A stretch of 64,000 nucleotides of DNA from Flavobacterium sp. ALJ2 (GCF_015594725.1 NZ_JADNRC010000010.1:1-64000); one strand, 5' to 3'. Positions 27,831 through 38,171 are shown, counted from the first letter of the stretch. Program-made: numbers and translations. The notes: generated by a model not told the origin, from the sequence alone.

Positions 27831-29399
27831 TTAGAAGTTAGGACCTGTAGTATCCCACCAAAGTCTAGTTGCTCCATTATCTGGACCTCCTAAAACTGCT
27901 ACTCCCGATGCAACTCCTTTTGGGTTGTTTGCTACCTCATTTGCAGAAAAAGGCAACCTTCTAACGCCTAGTGCAGTGCTAATTACACCACCACTTTTAT
28001 TATTTGTTATCCTAAAAAGTTTAGGATAACCAGTTCTTCTATATTCAGACCAAGCTTCTTGCCCATCAGGATAAGTAGCAATCCATTTTTGAGTAATAAT
28101 TTTTTCAAGATTTACTTCTTTATCAGTCCCCCAAGCAACAGTAACTTTTGAAACTGCAGGAGTATTATTAACCGCGCTAATTGGATCTGTATAATCTTTA
28201 GCCATTTTGGTATTATCTGCAATATAAGTAGCAGCACCTTCAACTCCATTTTGATCAAAAGATGCTCTTATACCTGCTTCATATAAATCTTTAGCATTAC
28301 CATTCATATTCCATCCTCTCAAGGCACCCTCAGCTCTTAAGAAATAAACCTCAGCAGTAGACATCCATGTTACTTCTCCAGTTTTTGTTCTAGGACCAGT
28401 TTGTGAAAATTTAGCATAAGTTGATGGTGTTGGATAAATAATACCAGTTCTTACTCCTTTATATTCTCCAGGAACTTGCTCAGATGTATTCCAATATTTA
28501 GCCATACGAGGATCTCCATAACCACCTAAAATTGACTCCATATCGGCACCCATAAACAAACCACCCCAAGCATGACTCATTTGTTCAATTACATTGAGAT
28601 CAAGAGGCGATTTAATTTTCATTACATCAGCCATTGTAGTAAAAACACCAATAGGATGATTTATTGATTTTTCTGCTTCTGCTTTAGCTAAAGCAGGATC
28701 TACCTTAGAAATACGCACTGCCAATCTTAGACGTAATGAATTTGCATATTTAGCCCATTGACCATAACTCCCTTTGCAAGAAGATAAATCTGTTTCAGCA
28801 AATTTTGTAGGTTCTTCAACATTATATCTAGCAGTCAAATCATTTATAGCTAAATCTAAATCTTTAAACATTTGATTATAGATTTCTTGTTGAGAATCAT
28901 AAGTTGCAAAACCTTCTCCTCCAAATTTAGAATAAACGGCAGGACCATACATATCTGTAATCCTTTGCATAGTAGCAACCTTGATAATTAAAGACCAAGC
29001 ATAAAACTGATCGTATTTTCCTTTTGCTCTTTGTTCAACTTTATAAAGATTTGCGATAATTCTTATATAAGCATCATCCCAAGCATATCCATTCCATCCT
29101 GCATTCAATGCATAATTATGATTGCTAATCCCATCAAAATTATTAGGTGTTGTCATATAACCAGACCACCCATCCGCCTGCAAACTTTGCTGTAATTGAT
29201 ATTGCCAAGTAAAATCAGAAACATACAGTCTTGTAAAAGCAGGTTTAATTAAACTTTTAATATTATTAAAGTTTTGTTCTAAATCTGGTGTCGTTGCACC
29301 TACTGGATTTTGATTTATCTCATCAAAATTATCTGTACAACTAACAGCTGCAAGTAAAGAGAAACATATTGCTGTCTTTTTTATTATATTTAATGTCAT
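27831..29399 (-). CDS. SusD-like glycan-binding lipoprotein
   Basis: The 522-residue protein has a lipobox (AAVSC, Cys21) and the SusD/RagB helical fold of the SusD-like-2 type (SINHPIGVF..., TWMSTAEVYFLRAEGALRGW, PDGQEAWSEYRRTGYP). SusD lids bind oligosaccharides on top of a SusC barrel in the outer membrane. The gene begins 10 bp after susC and is followed by the chitin-degrading genes, so chito-oligosaccharide binding is inferred. Confidence 0.93.
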   Translation of the reverse strand: MTLNIIKKTAICFSLLAAVSCTDNFDEINQNPVGATTPDLEQNFNNIKSLIKPAFTRLYVSDFTWQYQLQQSLQADGWSGYMTTPNNFDGISNHNYALNAGWNGYAWDDAYIRIIANLYKVEQRAKGKYDQFYAWSLIIKVATMQRITDMYGPAVYSKFGGEGFATYDSQQEIYNQMFKDLDLAINDLTARYNVEEPTKFAETDLSSCKGSYGQWAKYANSLRLRLAVRISKVDPALAKAEAEKSINHPIGVFTTMADVMKIKSPLDLNVIEQMSHAWGGLFMGADMESILGGYGDPRMAKYWNTSEQVPGEYKGVRTGIIYPTPSTYAKFSQTGPRTKTGEVTWMSTAEVYFLRAEGALRGWNMNGNAKDLYEAGIRASFDQNGVEGAATYIADNTKMAKDYTDPISAVNNTPAVSKVTVAWGTDKEVNLEKIITQKWIATYPDGQEAWSEYRRTGYPKLFRITNNKSGGVISTALGVRRLPFSANEVANNPKGVASGVAVLGGPDNGATRLWWDTTGPNF

Positions 29400-29409
29400 G
29401 ATAGTAAGA

Positions 29410-32400
29410 TTAAAAAGTTAAGTTTAAATTAAGACCAATACTTCTTGTTGATGGCATACCGAAAACATCAACTCCTTGTAATCCTTCTCCTGTACTTAAA
29501 GCAACATTTGGATCAAAAGGAGCGTCTTTATATATAAAGAACAAGTTTCTTGCAATTAATGATAAGCTAGCCGATTGTACAAATGGTAATGTCTTTTTAT
29601 TAAAAGTATACCCAATAGATACTTCTCTTACACTAACATTAGTAGCATTATAAATATACTCACCACTTACACCATTTCTCCCAGCAGTTCCATCATAATA
29701 CGTATATGCATCCATTGAAGTAACTGGCGTTACACCGTCACTAGCTTTTACACCATTAATTTTAACACTTCCTGCATTTCTTGCATCACCAGTAGCTTTA
29801 GAAACACCATTAAAATCATTAATCGCTTCTGTTAAACTTAAAACCTCTCCTCCAAAACGCCCATCCAATAAGATATTTGCTGTAAATGCACCAAATTTAA
29901 ATGTATTTGACCAGCCTAACATAAAATCAGGAGTTGCATTCCCTAATTCTTCCCAATCTGTTCTTTGAATTGTATTGTCATCATTTACCAATATTCTCCC
30001 TTGTGCATCTTTTTTGAAGTTATATCCTTCGATTACACCAAAAGGTCTTCCTTCGATTAATGAGTATCTATACGAATTAGATCCCGGATCAGTAAGAACA
30101 ATTCTTCCTTCTTCACTTTCGGCAGGAATATCATTTACTTTACTCCTATTGTGTGAATAATTAATTCTAGTATCCCAATTAAATTTATCTCCTCTAATAA
30201 TGTCAGCAAATAAAACAACCTCAAAACCATTATTTGAAATACTTCCTGCGTTAATTGCATAATTAGTATATCCATTAACATTTGTAGATTCTGCAGGAAT
30301 TTGGATAAATTGATTTTTAGTTTCTGAAGTATAATATGAAAGTTCAAAACCTAATCTATTATTAAACATTCTCCATTCAGTACCTAACTCAATCTCCGTT
30401 TTTAATTCATTTTTTAAGCTAGTTCCTGGTCTTGGTCCTACTATAGGATTTAAGCTTTCTCCTGCAACAATAGCAGACGTAGGACTAGTAATAGTAGAAG
30501 CAATATCGTTACCTACTTTTGCAAAAGTAGCACGAACCTTACCAAAATTAACAAAGTCTGGCATTGCAGTCATTTCACTAATAATACCAGTTAAACCTAC
30601 TGATGGATAAAAATATCCGGGATTTTCGGTATTTACTAACGTAGAAGACCAATCATTTCTCGCAGCTAAATCTAAATACAAATAATCTTTATAACCAAAA
30701 GTTGTAGCCGCAAATACAGATTGAACTTCTCTTTCTGCTCCAGTTTGAAAATTTCCATTGTTACTAACAAAGTTACCCAATGTAAAGATATTGTCAAAAA
30801 CAAGACCTTTACCTATTCCTGAATCAACAGTTAAACCGGTAACTTTTGAATTATTTATACTTGCACCTAATGTCCCATTAAAACTAAAATCTTGAGAAAA
30901 TTTAGTATCAATCAAAGCTATTAAATCACCATAATTTTGAGCACCTACTAAACCAGCATTAATATATCTACCGGTTTCATGAACCAAAGATTCTGCTGAA
31001 GAACCATACATTCTTTTTTGGAAAGTACTTTCATTTCTGTTGTAGCTATATCTAGACGTTAAATGCAACCAATTATTTACTTTATAATCTAAAGCAATCG
31101 CTCCATTGAAGAAGTTATTTTTGTCTTCAGATTTTTGTTTATTAATTTGCCAATATGGATTTTCATTACTTTCATTTACTTTTTTAAAACCCGGATAGTA
31201 TTGTTCCATCATATTTTTTACGGGATTAAAAACTTCATATGTTTTTAAGTCATCGAGAGTAAAAGCTCTTGGATGCCCGTAAACTCCTGCAATTGGATTA
31301 AAATATAAACCGTTAGTAGGTCTGTTATTAATTGTTTGTGAAACATAATTTGCAGTAACGGCAACACTTAACTTATTATCAAAAAAATTGCTAGTTTGAC
31401 GTATCCCAAAATTATTTTTCTTTAAATCATTACCCGGAACAATTCCAGATGCATTAGTATTAGCATAACTTAAAGCAGTAGAAGCACCATCTGTAGCTTT
31501 AGAAAAAGTCATTGAAGTAATTTGCGTATTACCTACTTCAAAGAAATCATCAATATCTCCTTCAACTTTTTGTTTTACTCCCCAAGTTCTTGGATCTCCA
31601 ACATTAGAAGTGTAATCAGATTGAAATTTTGGCAAATAAGCCGCTGATTCAAAAGTAGTCACTGAATTTACATTAAATGTTTCTGCTCCATTTTTTGCTT
31701 TTTTCGAAGATAATAATATTACTCCATTAGCACCTTGGCTACCATACAATACTGAAGCTGCCGCACCTTTAAGTACAGTCATTCCTTCATAATCATCTGG
31801 GTTAATTAAAGAAACAACATCACCTCCATCGCGGTTACCACCTGCTAAATCCCCAAAAGTTCCATTAGGCTGTCCTGAACCTCCATTATACAAAGGAATA
31901 CCATCAATAACATATAAAGGTTGGTTATTAACAAAAGATGATTTACCTCTAATAGTAACTTTAGTACTTCCTCCTGCACCAGATGAGCTTTTAGTTACGG
32001 TTACACCAGCAATTTTACCTGCAACTGTATTGATAAGATTCGCATCTTTTACTCGAGTTAATTCTTCTCCTTTAAGTTCTTGAGCTGAATATGTTAAAGC
32101 TTTTTTTGCCTTTTTAATACCTAGTGAAGTTACAACAACCTCATTCAATATATTAGAAGCTGCTGATTTTAATTTAACATTAATTGTAGTCGCATCTCCA
32201 ACTACAACATTTTGTGTTTCTAAACCTACATAGGTAAAAACCAATGTTTGTCCTTTTTGAGCTTCAATAGAGAAAACACCGTCAAAATCGGTAATTGTTC
32301 CTCTTTGCCCTCCTTGAACCGCAATAGAAGCCCCTGGTAACGGCATCCCATCAGAATCTGTAATCACACCTTTAATGTTTTTAACCTGAGCAAGCGAAAC

Positions 32401-32445
32401 CTGCGCCGTAAAAACAATCATAAAGATTAAGAAAATTTTTTTCAT
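29410..32445 (-). CDS. SusC-like TonB-dependent outer-membrane transporter
   Basis: The 1011-residue protein has a signal peptide, an N-terminal carboxypeptidase-regulatory-like domain (about residues 22-98: [20 protein letters not shown]) and a TonB box ([10 protein letters not shown]). A plug domain and a long barrel ending [10 protein letters not shown] follow. It forms the import pore with the downstream SusD. As first gene of the minus-strand arm it probably has the main inducible promoter. A 14-mer shared with the divergent MFS gene lies 61 nt upstream of the ATG. Confidence 0.95.
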   Translation of the reverse strand: MKKIFLIFMIVFTAQVSLAQVKNIKGVITDSDGMPLPGASIAVQGGQRGTITDFDGVFSIEAQKGQTLVFTYVGLETQNVVVGDATTINVKLKSAASNILNEVVVTSLGIKKAKKALTYSAQELKGEELTRVKDANLINTVAGKIAGVTVTKSSSGAGGSTKVTIRGKSSFVNNQPLYVIDGIPLYNGGSGQPNGTFGDLAGGNRDGGDVVSLINPDDYEGMTVLKGAAASVLYGSQGANGVILLSSKKAKNGAETFNVNSVTTFESAAYLPKFQSDYTSNVGDPRTWGVKQKVEGDIDDFFEVGNTQITSMTFSKATDGASTALSYANTNASGIVPGNDLKKNNFGIRQTSNFFDNKLSVAVTANYVSQTINNRPTNGLYFNPIAGVYGHPRAFTLDDLKTYEVFNPVKNMMEQYYPGFKKVNESNENPYWQINKQKSEDKNNFFNGAIALDYKVNNWLHLTSRYSYNRNESTFQKRMYGSSAESLVHETGRYINAGLVGAQNYGDLIALIDTKFSQDFSFNGTLGASINNSKVTGLTVDSGIGKGLVFDNIFTLGNFVSNNGNFQTGAEREVQSVFAATTFGYKDYLYLDLAARNDWSSTLVNTENPGYFYPSVGLTGIISEMTAMPDFVNFGKVRATFAKVGNDIASTITSPTSAIVAGESLNPIVGPRPGTSLKNELKTEIELGTEWRMFNNRLGFELSYYTSETKNQFIQIPAESTNVNGYTNYAINAGSISNNGFEVVLFADIIRGDKFNWDTRINYSHNRSKVNDIPAESEEGRIVLTDPGSNSYRYSLIEGRPFGVIEGYNFKKDAQGRILVNDDNTIQRTDWEELGNATPDFMLGWSNTFKFGAFTANILLDGRFGGEVLSLTEAINDFNGVSKATGDARNAGSVKINGVKASDGVTPVTSMDAYTYYDGTAGRNGVSGEYIYNATNVSVREVSIGYTFNKKTLPFVQSASLSLIARNLFFIYKDAPFDPNVALSTGEGLQGVDVFGMPSTRSIGLNLNLTF

Positions 32446-32506
32446 GTTTTTTTTATTTTTGTTAGTTATGGTGTAAATCTATTCTTAAGATATTGTTAAA
32501 AAAAAT

Positions 32507-32520
32507 AAATTATACCAACA
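32507..32520 (-). promoter_or_regulatory. 14-mer TGTTGGTATAATTT upstream of susC
   Basis: The minus strand reads TGTTGGTATAATTT, 61 nt before the susC ATG. The identical 14-mer occurs on the plus strand upstream of the MFS transporter (34510-34523). In both, a TAATTT-type -7-like element is included. It is a candidate operator or promoter core for the LytTR regulator encoded in between. Confidence 0.5.
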
Positions 32521-32722
32521 ACAACAAACTTTAAACGAACGACACAAAATAATCAATAATACGCTATACGAAAACGTTTTCATATCCAAAATATAACGTA
32601 TTTTGCATTTTTTTTAAAGTTTTACTCAAAAAATAGTTGATTTTACTAACTAATTGTTTAAAGTTGCAAAAAATATTCTTAGCCATCAAAAACCTACTAA
32701 ATAATTGAAAGCAATCAATAAA

Positions 32723-33757
32723 ATGAAATTTGATATCAAACTTCAAAATCACCTTTGGTTTTGGGGTCTTTATTTTTTATTAAATTTTTTAAGATGGGGA
32801 GCCTACTTTAATGATTATCCTTACTCATTTAAATCGAACCTTATTGAATTCTCATTACATATACCTTTAGTCTATTTTAATCTTTTTGTTCTGGTACCTC
32901 ATTATGTGTTAAAATCAAAATACACCAAATACACCTTTAGTTTAATAGCAAGCCTTTTTGTAATTTATTTGGTAAAAACGGCTCTTACCTATTATATTAT
33001 ATCACAAAACATTTGGCCAGAAGCAAATCGAGAATACAAGCCTTTTGAAATAAATCACATCGTTGCTGTATGTATTGGTGAATTATATGTAGTAGCAATG
33101 GCTTCTTCTGTATATCTAACACTCACTTGGTTGCGTGAAAGAGAAAGAAATCGGTCTTTGAGAGAAAATCAATTTAAAATCAAATTAAAATACCTCGAAA
33201 ATCAGATACAACCACATTTTTTCTTTAACACCTTAAACAACTTATATGCTTTATCTCTCGAATCATCCGATAAGGTTCCAGATGTGATTATTAAACTATC
33301 CAAGTTAATGGAATATGTACTATATGACATAAAAGGAACCAAGTCTGTTAAACTAATTCAGGAAATAGACTATATTCATAATTATGTTGAAATAGAAAAA
33401 CTCCGATTTGACAATGTAGAAGTTAGTATCAATTTAGAATCTAATATTGATGAAATTGAGGTTCCTCCATTGATATTCATTTCATTAATAGAAAATGCAT
33501 TTAAACATGGAGGTCTTAATAACCCTAATTTAAAAATAAAAGTAAATTGCAAAATCATTGATAACAAAACGCTAGATTTTGAAGTAATAAATAATTTTGT
33601 ACATTCACAAAATCTTAAGACAAAAAAAGGGATTGGCTTAACTAACACCCTAAAAAGACTAAAACTGATCTATAAAAATAATTACAATTTAGAACATAAA
33701 ACTAAATTTAATTATTATATAATTCGTTTGCAAATACCTATTAATAATGAAGATTAA
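32723..33757 (+). CDS. LytS-type sensor histidine kinase of the chitin locus
   Basis: From the ATG at 32723 the protein has 344 residues (a TTG at 32705 would add six). Four hydrophobic segments (about residues 11-27, 43-60, 70-93, 113-136) form an N-terminal membrane domain without a large extracellular sensor. A coiled linker and the His_kinase domain follow (QIQPHFFFNTLNNL, phospho-acceptor His165), then a HATPase with ENAFKHGG and GIGLTNTLKRL. It overlaps the LytTR regulator gene by 11 nt and is divergent from susC. It probably senses chitin-derived sugars, perhaps via a partner protein. Confidence 0.9.
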   Translation: MKFDIKLQNHLWFWGLYFLLNFLRWGAYFNDYPYSFKSNLIEFSLHIPLVYFNLFVLVPHYVLKSKYTKYTFSLIASLFVIYLVKTALTYYIISQNIWPEANREYKPFEINHIVAVCIGELYVVAMASSVYLTLTWLRERERNRSLRENQFKIKLKYLENQIQPHFFFNTLNNLYALSLESSDKVPDVIIKLSKLMEYVLYDIKGTKSVKLIQEIDYIHNYVEIEKLRFDNVEVSINLESNIDEIEVPPLIFISLIENAFKHGGLNNPNLKIKVNCKIIDNKTLDFEVINNFVHSQNLKTKKGIGLTNTLKRLKLIYKNNYNLEHKTKFNYYIIRLQIPINNED

Positions 33758-34448
33758 ATGCGTATTGATTGATGATGAACCATTAGCAATCAAAGTTCTA
33801 CAAAACTATTTTACAAACTTTACCGATTTTGAAATTACCGGTACATTTGTTAACGCACTAGAAGCACTAGATTACATAAACAATAACAGTGTCGATGCCG
33901 TGTTTTTGGACATTAATATGCCAATGATGACTGGCTTTGAACTCATTAGTTTAATAGAAAACAAAACTAAGGTTATTATAACCACAGCTTTTAGAGAATT
34001 TGCAGCAGAAAGTTATGATCTTGAAGTTTTAGATTATTTAGTAAAACCTATTCCACTACCCCGATTTATAAAATGCATAAATAAAATCACAACCGAATAT
34101 AATTTAAAAAATAACATCAAGGTTGAAAATCACCGTGTCGAACCACATCTTTTTATCAAAGTAGATAAAAAAATGATAAAGATAAATATTGATGAAATTT
34201 TATTTGTAGAAGGCATGAAAGAATACATCAAGGTTATAACTCTTGATAAAACTTACATCACACACAAGTCATTAACTGCTTTGTCAGACGAGTTACCAGC
34301 CGATAGATTTATGCGAATTCACAAATCATATCTAATTGCAGTCAATAAAGTAAAATCTATTGAAGGAAATCGTATACAAATCCAATCTTTCACTTTACCG
34401 ATAGGTAGGAATTATAGCAAAGAAGTAAAAAGCAAAATACTAGAATAA
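33747..34448 (+). CDS. LytTR-type response regulator of the chitin locus
   Basis: The 233-residue protein has a receiver domain with acidic residues Asp9-Asp10-Glu11, phospho-acceptor Asp55 (FLDINMP) and the conserved KP near LVKPI. The C-terminal LytTR DNA-binding domain spans about 138-233 (FIKVDKKMIKINIDEILFVE, MRIHKSYLIAVN, LPIGRNYSKEV). It overlaps the kinase gene by 11 nt, which implies translational coupling. Its likely targets are the flanking susC operon and the MFS gene. Confidence 0.92.
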   Translation: MKIKCVLIDDEPLAIKVLQNYFTNFTDFEITGTFVNALEALDYINNNSVDAVFLDINMPMMTGFELISLIENKTKVIITTAFREFAAESYDLEVLDYLVKPIPLPRFIKCINKITTEYNLKNNIKVENHRVEPHLFIKVDKKMIKINIDEILFVEGMKEYIKVITLDKTYITHKSLTALSDELPADRFMRIHKSYLIAVNKVKSIEGNRIQIQSFTLPIGRNYSKEVKSKILE

Positions 34449-34509
34449 CTACCTCACTATCATCAGTTTTAAGTGTTCAAAAAACAACACTTTGTTGAAT
34501 AATTCATGC

Positions 34510-34523
34510 TGTTGGTATAATTT
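34510..34523 (+). promoter_or_regulatory. 14-mer TGTTGGTATAATTT upstream of the MFS gene
   Basis: This is an exact copy of the 14-mer found upstream of susC, here 102 nt before the MFS start codon and 61 nt after the regulator stop. A TTG about 20 nt upstream of TAATTT could serve as a -33, so the site may be promoter core, operator or both. Confidence 0.5.
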
Positions 34524-34625
34524 TAACATTATTTGTTCTGTTTTATTTTTTTTTAAACGAGTTAACAAATATATTTACGCTCGTCAAAAAACAATAAAAA
34601 CAAATACAATTAACCTTATCGCATT

Positions 34626-36095
34626 ATGAGTTCAGAAAATGTACAAACCAAATGGGGACAATTTATCTCATTGATAATAGTCTTCTTCTTTTGGGGTTTT
34701 GTTGGATCAGCCAATGATATCCTAATACCAGTATTTAAAAAAGTATTTACTTTATCTCAAGTACAATCGCAATTAGTAGCTTGGGCGTTTTATGCTGCTT
34801 ACTTCGTAGGATCTATCATTTTCTTTCTAGTATCTTTAAAAATGGATGTGCTACAAAAATTTGGATATAAAAAAACACTTTCTGCTGGTTTAATTCTTTC
34901 TGCTGTAGGTTCATTTTTATTTGTTCCAGCAGCGACTATGGAAAGCTTCCCTTTCTTTTTAACTGCATTATTTACTGTTGGTTTAGGTTTTTCTATCCAA
35001 CAAATTGTAGCCAATCCTTTAGCTATTAAAATGGGAAGTCCACAAACAGGAGCTCACCGTTTAACTTTAGCAGGAGGTATCAACTCTTTCGGAACAACAA
35101 TTGGAGCAATCTTACTAGGAATTGCTTTGTTTGGAATGGGAGATAATAAAAACACATCTCTTTCATTAGAAGACATCAAACTACCTTTCATTATCCTTGG
35201 ACTTGCTTTTATCGTAGTAGCTATTTTCATGAACTTCTCTAAAATTGAAGATCCTGCAAAAGAAGAGGAAGAAGTAGTTAAAGTAGCACACGAAAAATTC
35301 AACATTTCAGATTACCCACAACTATATTTAGGAATGTTAGGAATCTTTATATACGTAGGAACAGAGGTAACAATTATTAGTAATTTACCAGCTTTACTAC
35401 ATACTGCCGAATTTGGCAATATTTTAGAAGACGCTATCGCACCATTTATCGCTCTTTATTGGGGAAGTTTAATGATTGGTCGTTGGAATGGCGGAGTAAA
35501 CGTTTTCAATACTTCGACGTTAGTAAATACCGCATTAAAATTTATTGTTCCAGCTATAGCATTTGGAGTAATTATTGGAGCGAATATTTTTGCAGCACAT
35601 GATGTTTCTTCATTCTATATCTACCCAATCTGGATCTTATTATTCATAGCAGTAAGCTTTGTAGGCGGTAAAAATGCCGGAAAAACTTTAATGCTTTTCG
35701 GAATTTCAGGATTATTAATGATGGTTGCAGGATTAGTTTGTCCAGACCCATCAATTGCTAAATTTTTCTTTATCTCTGGAGGTTTATTCTTATCTATTAT
35801 GTGGCCATCTATATTCGATTTAGCTATCGCTGGTCTAGGCAAAAACACAGGAAAAGCATCTTCATTTTTAATCATGATGATTCTTGGAGGAGGAGTTATC
35901 CCTTTAGTACAAGGAAGTATTTGTGATATTGACCTTACTAGTCCAGAAGGAATTTTTGGAATCACATGGACACATTTCTCTTATATTGTACCATTACTTG
36001 GTTTTGCATATTTAGGATTCTATGGTTACTATTGTCCTAAAATACTTAAGAGACAAGGAATTAGTCATACTCAAAGTGAAGGTGGAGGTCACTAA
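34626..36095 (+). CDS. MFS sugar transporter, FucP/NagP type
   Basis: The 489-residue protein has about 12 hydrophobic segments and the FucP-type N-terminus (FFFWGFVGSANDILIPVFKK). Internal motifs are QQIVANPLAIKMG and HRLTLAGGINSFGTTIGA. FucP/NagP-group permeases import fucose, GlcNAc or related sugars with protons across the inner membrane. Its place in the chitin locus, and the 14-mer shared with susC, point to GlcNAc. An intrinsic terminator follows. Confidence 0.88.
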   Translation: MSSENVQTKWGQFISLIIVFFFWGFVGSANDILIPVFKKVFTLSQVQSQLVAWAFYAAYFVGSIIFFLVSLKMDVLQKFGYKKTLSAGLILSAVGSFLFVPAATMESFPFFLTALFTVGLGFSIQQIVANPLAIKMGSPQTGAHRLTLAGGINSFGTTIGAILLGIALFGMGDNKNTSLSLEDIKLPFIILGLAFIVVAIFMNFSKIEDPAKEEEEVVKVAHEKFNISDYPQLYLGMLGIFIYVGTEVTIISNLPALLHTAEFGNILEDAIAPFIALYWGSLMIGRWNGGVNVFNTSTLVNTALKFIVPAIAFGVIIGANIFAAHDVSSFYIYPIWILLFIAVSFVGGKNAGKTLMLFGISGLLMMVAGLVCPDPSIAKFFFISGGLFLSIMWPSIFDLAIAGLGKNTGKASSFLIMMILGGGVIPLVQGSICDIDLTSPEGIFGITWTHFSYIVPLLGFAYLGFYGYYCPKILKRQGISHTQSEGGGH

Positions 36096-36115
36096 AAGCT
36101 ACCGCATTAAAATAG

Positions 36116-36148
36116 AAAAAGACCCATTTTACAATGGGTCTTTTTTTT
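36116..36148 (+). terminator. Terminator of the MFS gene
   Basis: An 8-bp stem (36121-36128 with 36133-36140) with loop TTAC is flanked by an A run and followed by nine T residues. Confidence 0.9.
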
Positions 36149-36195
36149 TGCTTACATTAAAACTAGACCTATCTATCTAAAACTCATTTATAGGC

Positions 36196-36233
36196 ATAAA
36201 AAACCGCCATGCTTTTAACAAACATGGCGGTTT
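36196..36233 (-). terminator. Terminator of the transaldolase gene
   Basis: An 11-bp perfect stem (36201-36211 with 36223-36233) is followed on the minus strand by a run of T residues. It lies 20 nt past the stop of the 36254-36910 gene. Confidence 0.85.
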
Positions 36234-36253
36234 AGAATAAATCTAAAGGATAA

Positions 36254-36910
36254 TTATTTATTTCCTTTTTCAAAATCAGCAACAAACTGTGCCAATCCTA
36301 TATCTGTTAATGGGTGTTTCAATAAACCATAAATTGCAGAAAGAGGTCCAGTCATAACATCAGCACCAATTTTTGCACAATTTACAATATGCATAGTATG
36401 ACGTACAGAAGCAGCTAAGATTTCAGTTTCATAACCATAGTTATCATAAATCAATCTAATTTCTTCAATAAGCGCTAAACCATCAGTAGAAACATCATCC
36501 AAACGACCAATAAATGGAGAAACATAAGTAGCTCCCGCTTTAGCAGCTAATAAAGCCTGTCCAGCAGAAAACACTAGAGTTACATTCGTTTTAATTCCTT
36601 TATCCGAAAAATATTTTGCAGCCATAACTCCTTCTTTAGTCATTGGTAACTTAACCACAATTTGCTCGTGTAAATCAGCCAATTCCTCACCTTCTTTAAT
36701 CATTCCGTCGTAATCCAAAGCATTAACTTCGGCACTTACATCACCTTCAACAAGATTACAAATGTCAACATAATGCTTCAAAATATTATTCTTTCCAGTA
36801 ATACCTTCTTTCGCCATCAATGTTGGGTTAGTAGTAACTCCGTCTAAAACGCCTAATGCTTGTGCTTCTTTAATTTGAGCTAAATTAGCTGTGTCAATAA
36901 AAAATTTCAT
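36254..36910 (-). CDS. fsa: Small transaldolase / fructose-6-phosphate aldolase family
   Basis: The 218-residue protein belongs to the compact TalC/MipB group: [22 protein letters not shown], the Schiff-base lysine in IVVKLPMT, and SPFIGRLDD. Members are either transaldolases or Fru-6-P aldolases, and sequence alone does not decide. In Bacteroidota such genes usually serve the pentose phosphate pathway as transaldolase. It is monocistronic with its own terminator. Confidence 0.9.
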   Translation of the reverse strand: MKFFIDTANLAQIKEAQALGVLDGVTTNPTLMAKEGITGKNNILKHYVDICNLVEGDVSAEVNALDYDGMIKEGEELADLHEQIVVKLPMTKEGVMAAKYFSDKGIKTNVTLVFSAGQALLAAKAGATYVSPFIGRLDDVSTDGLALIEEIRLIYDNYGYETEILAASVRHTMHIVNCAKIGADVMTGPLSAIYGLLKHPLTDIGLAQFVADFEKGNK

Positions 36911-36941
36911 ATGTATTATATTTAATTGTGTTCCTAAATTT

Positions 36942-37054
36942 GGGCATGCCCCTATTTTCCAAAGGCGCTATCTACAAACCGCTTATTAGGCGCCTTTCGT
37001 AAATCGGGTCGGGCTATCCGCACTACTTCGGTAGTCTACTCCTATCCCTCACGC
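36942..37054 (-). repeat. Dispersed intergenic element (GCGTGAGGGAT...GGGGCATGCCC type)
   Basis: On the minus strand the element runs from TGCGTGAGGGATAG through GCGGATAGCCCGACC to GGGGCATGCCC. It starts 15 nt after the SDR stop and ends 31 nt before fsa. It contains an 8-bp stem (36961-36968 with 36990-36997), a 5-bp stem closed by TTCG (37022-37035) and the palindrome GGGCATGCCC. From memory, elements with these three conserved blocks are common downstream of genes in Flavobacterium genomes. Its GC content is far above the surroundings. The function is unknown. Confidence 0.6.
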
Positions 37055-37069
37055 AAAATCGTTGCAAAA

Positions 37070-37873
37070 TTACAACTTATAATGATTCATTAACATCTTT
37101 TCATAAACTTTATCAGGAAGGATCCGCTTCAAAACAATCGAAAATTTCTGCATAAATGCCCCCACTTTATAGTGTACTTTTGGTTTTTTAGTTTGCATAA
37201 TTTCATAAATTGCCTCAGCCATTTCATTAGGATTTCCTCCCGCATCAACATGTTCATTCATAGTTTCAAGTGTTCTGCTATATACAACTTCATAAGCAGA
37301 CCCCTTAATTACTGGTGCATGATAACGTCCGGCAGCAATATTTGTAGCAAAATCACCAGGAGCAACATTAGTAATAGTAATCCCAAAAGACTTCACTTCC
37401 ATACGCAACCCTTCTGTAATTAATTCCAAAGCCCCTTTCGAAGCCGAATATACACTACGATAAGGCAATCCCATATAACCTGCAATAGAAGTAATATTGA
37501 TAATCAAACCCGATTTTTGCTCACGCATTTGTGGCAAAACAGCTTTCATTACTTCGATAGGACCAAAAAAATTAGTTTCAAAATTATTCTTGATTTCTTC
37601 AGTCGGAATTTCCTCTAAAGGACCAGTAATTCCAACACCAGCATTATTAATAACAACATCTAAACGTCCTGAAGTCTCAATGATTTTTGCAACAGCAGTC
37701 TTAATCGACTCTACATTTCGAACATCTAATGCAACTAAAGGGAAAACAGAATTCAAAACCTTCTCTGGAGTTCTGCTAGTTCCATACACTACATATCCTT
37801 TGTTATGCAAAAATTCTCCAATCGATTTTCCAATCCCTGAAGATCCTCCGGTAATTAAAATGACTTTGCTCAT
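37070..37873 (-). CDS. Short-chain dehydrogenase/reductase
   Basis: The 267-residue Rossmann-fold protein has the NAD(P) motif TGGSSGIG (residues 8-15), NNAGVG and the catalytic YSASK. The Thr-Ser-Arg after the second strand (YGTSR) favours NADP. The substrate cannot be told. A C-terminal MQKFSIVLKRILPDKVYEKMLM segment resembles membrane-associated SDRs of lipid metabolism. It is monocistronic. Confidence 0.85.
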   Translation of the reverse strand: MSKVILITGGSSGIGKSIGEFLHNKGYVVYGTSRTPEKVLNSVFPLVALDVRNVESIKTAVAKIIETSGRLDVVINNAGVGITGPLEEIPTEEIKNNFETNFFGPIEVMKAVLPQMREQKSGLIINITSIAGYMGLPYRSVYSASKGALELITEGLRMEVKSFGITITNVAPGDFATNIAAGRYHAPVIKGSAYEVVYSRTLETMNEHVDAGGNPNEMAEAIYEIMQTKKPKVHYKVGAFMQKFSIVLKRILPDKVYEKMLMNHYKL

Positions 37874-38038
37874 TTTTAGGTTAGATATTAAATATTAATA
37901 GATTAAATGTTAGTGTTTACGAATAGAATTTGGATCAAGTATTTAAAAACCCCAAACCTCTCGCATATAACTTCTAACTTTAGACAAGTCCAAAAATAAA
38001 AAAATCTCCCCGAAGGAAGACTACATTTAAATAAATTT

Positions 38039-38074
38039 CAAAAAAAATCTGAATAAAATTCAGATTAAAAAAAA
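38039..38074 (-). terminator. Terminator of the SRP RNA gene
   Basis: Directly after the RNA 3' end come eight T residues, a 9-bp hairpin (38046-38054 with 38058-38066) and a second T run on the minus strand. Confidence 0.8.
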
Positions 38075-38167
38075 GGCAAGCGACCTACATCGCATCGCTC
38101 AACCACTTACCCTTGCTATGTTCCCATCCTGGGGGAGTCTGCAGGAGCAGATCGTGTAGGACTTGCC
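38075..38167 (-). ncRNA. ffs: Signal recognition particle RNA, small bacterial type
   Basis: The minus-strand transcript is about 93 nt and folds as one long hairpin: the ends GGCAAG and CTTGCC pair, then CCTACA with TGTAGG. The apex shows the domain IV signature: AGG and AGCA face each other around a stem AUG/CAU capped by the GGAA tetraloop (AGGATGGGAACATAGCA). That is the binding site for Ffh. A -7 box lies just upstream and a terminator just downstream. SRP RNA with Ffh targets membrane proteins to the translocon. Confidence 0.9.
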
Positions 38168-38171
38168 GGTG

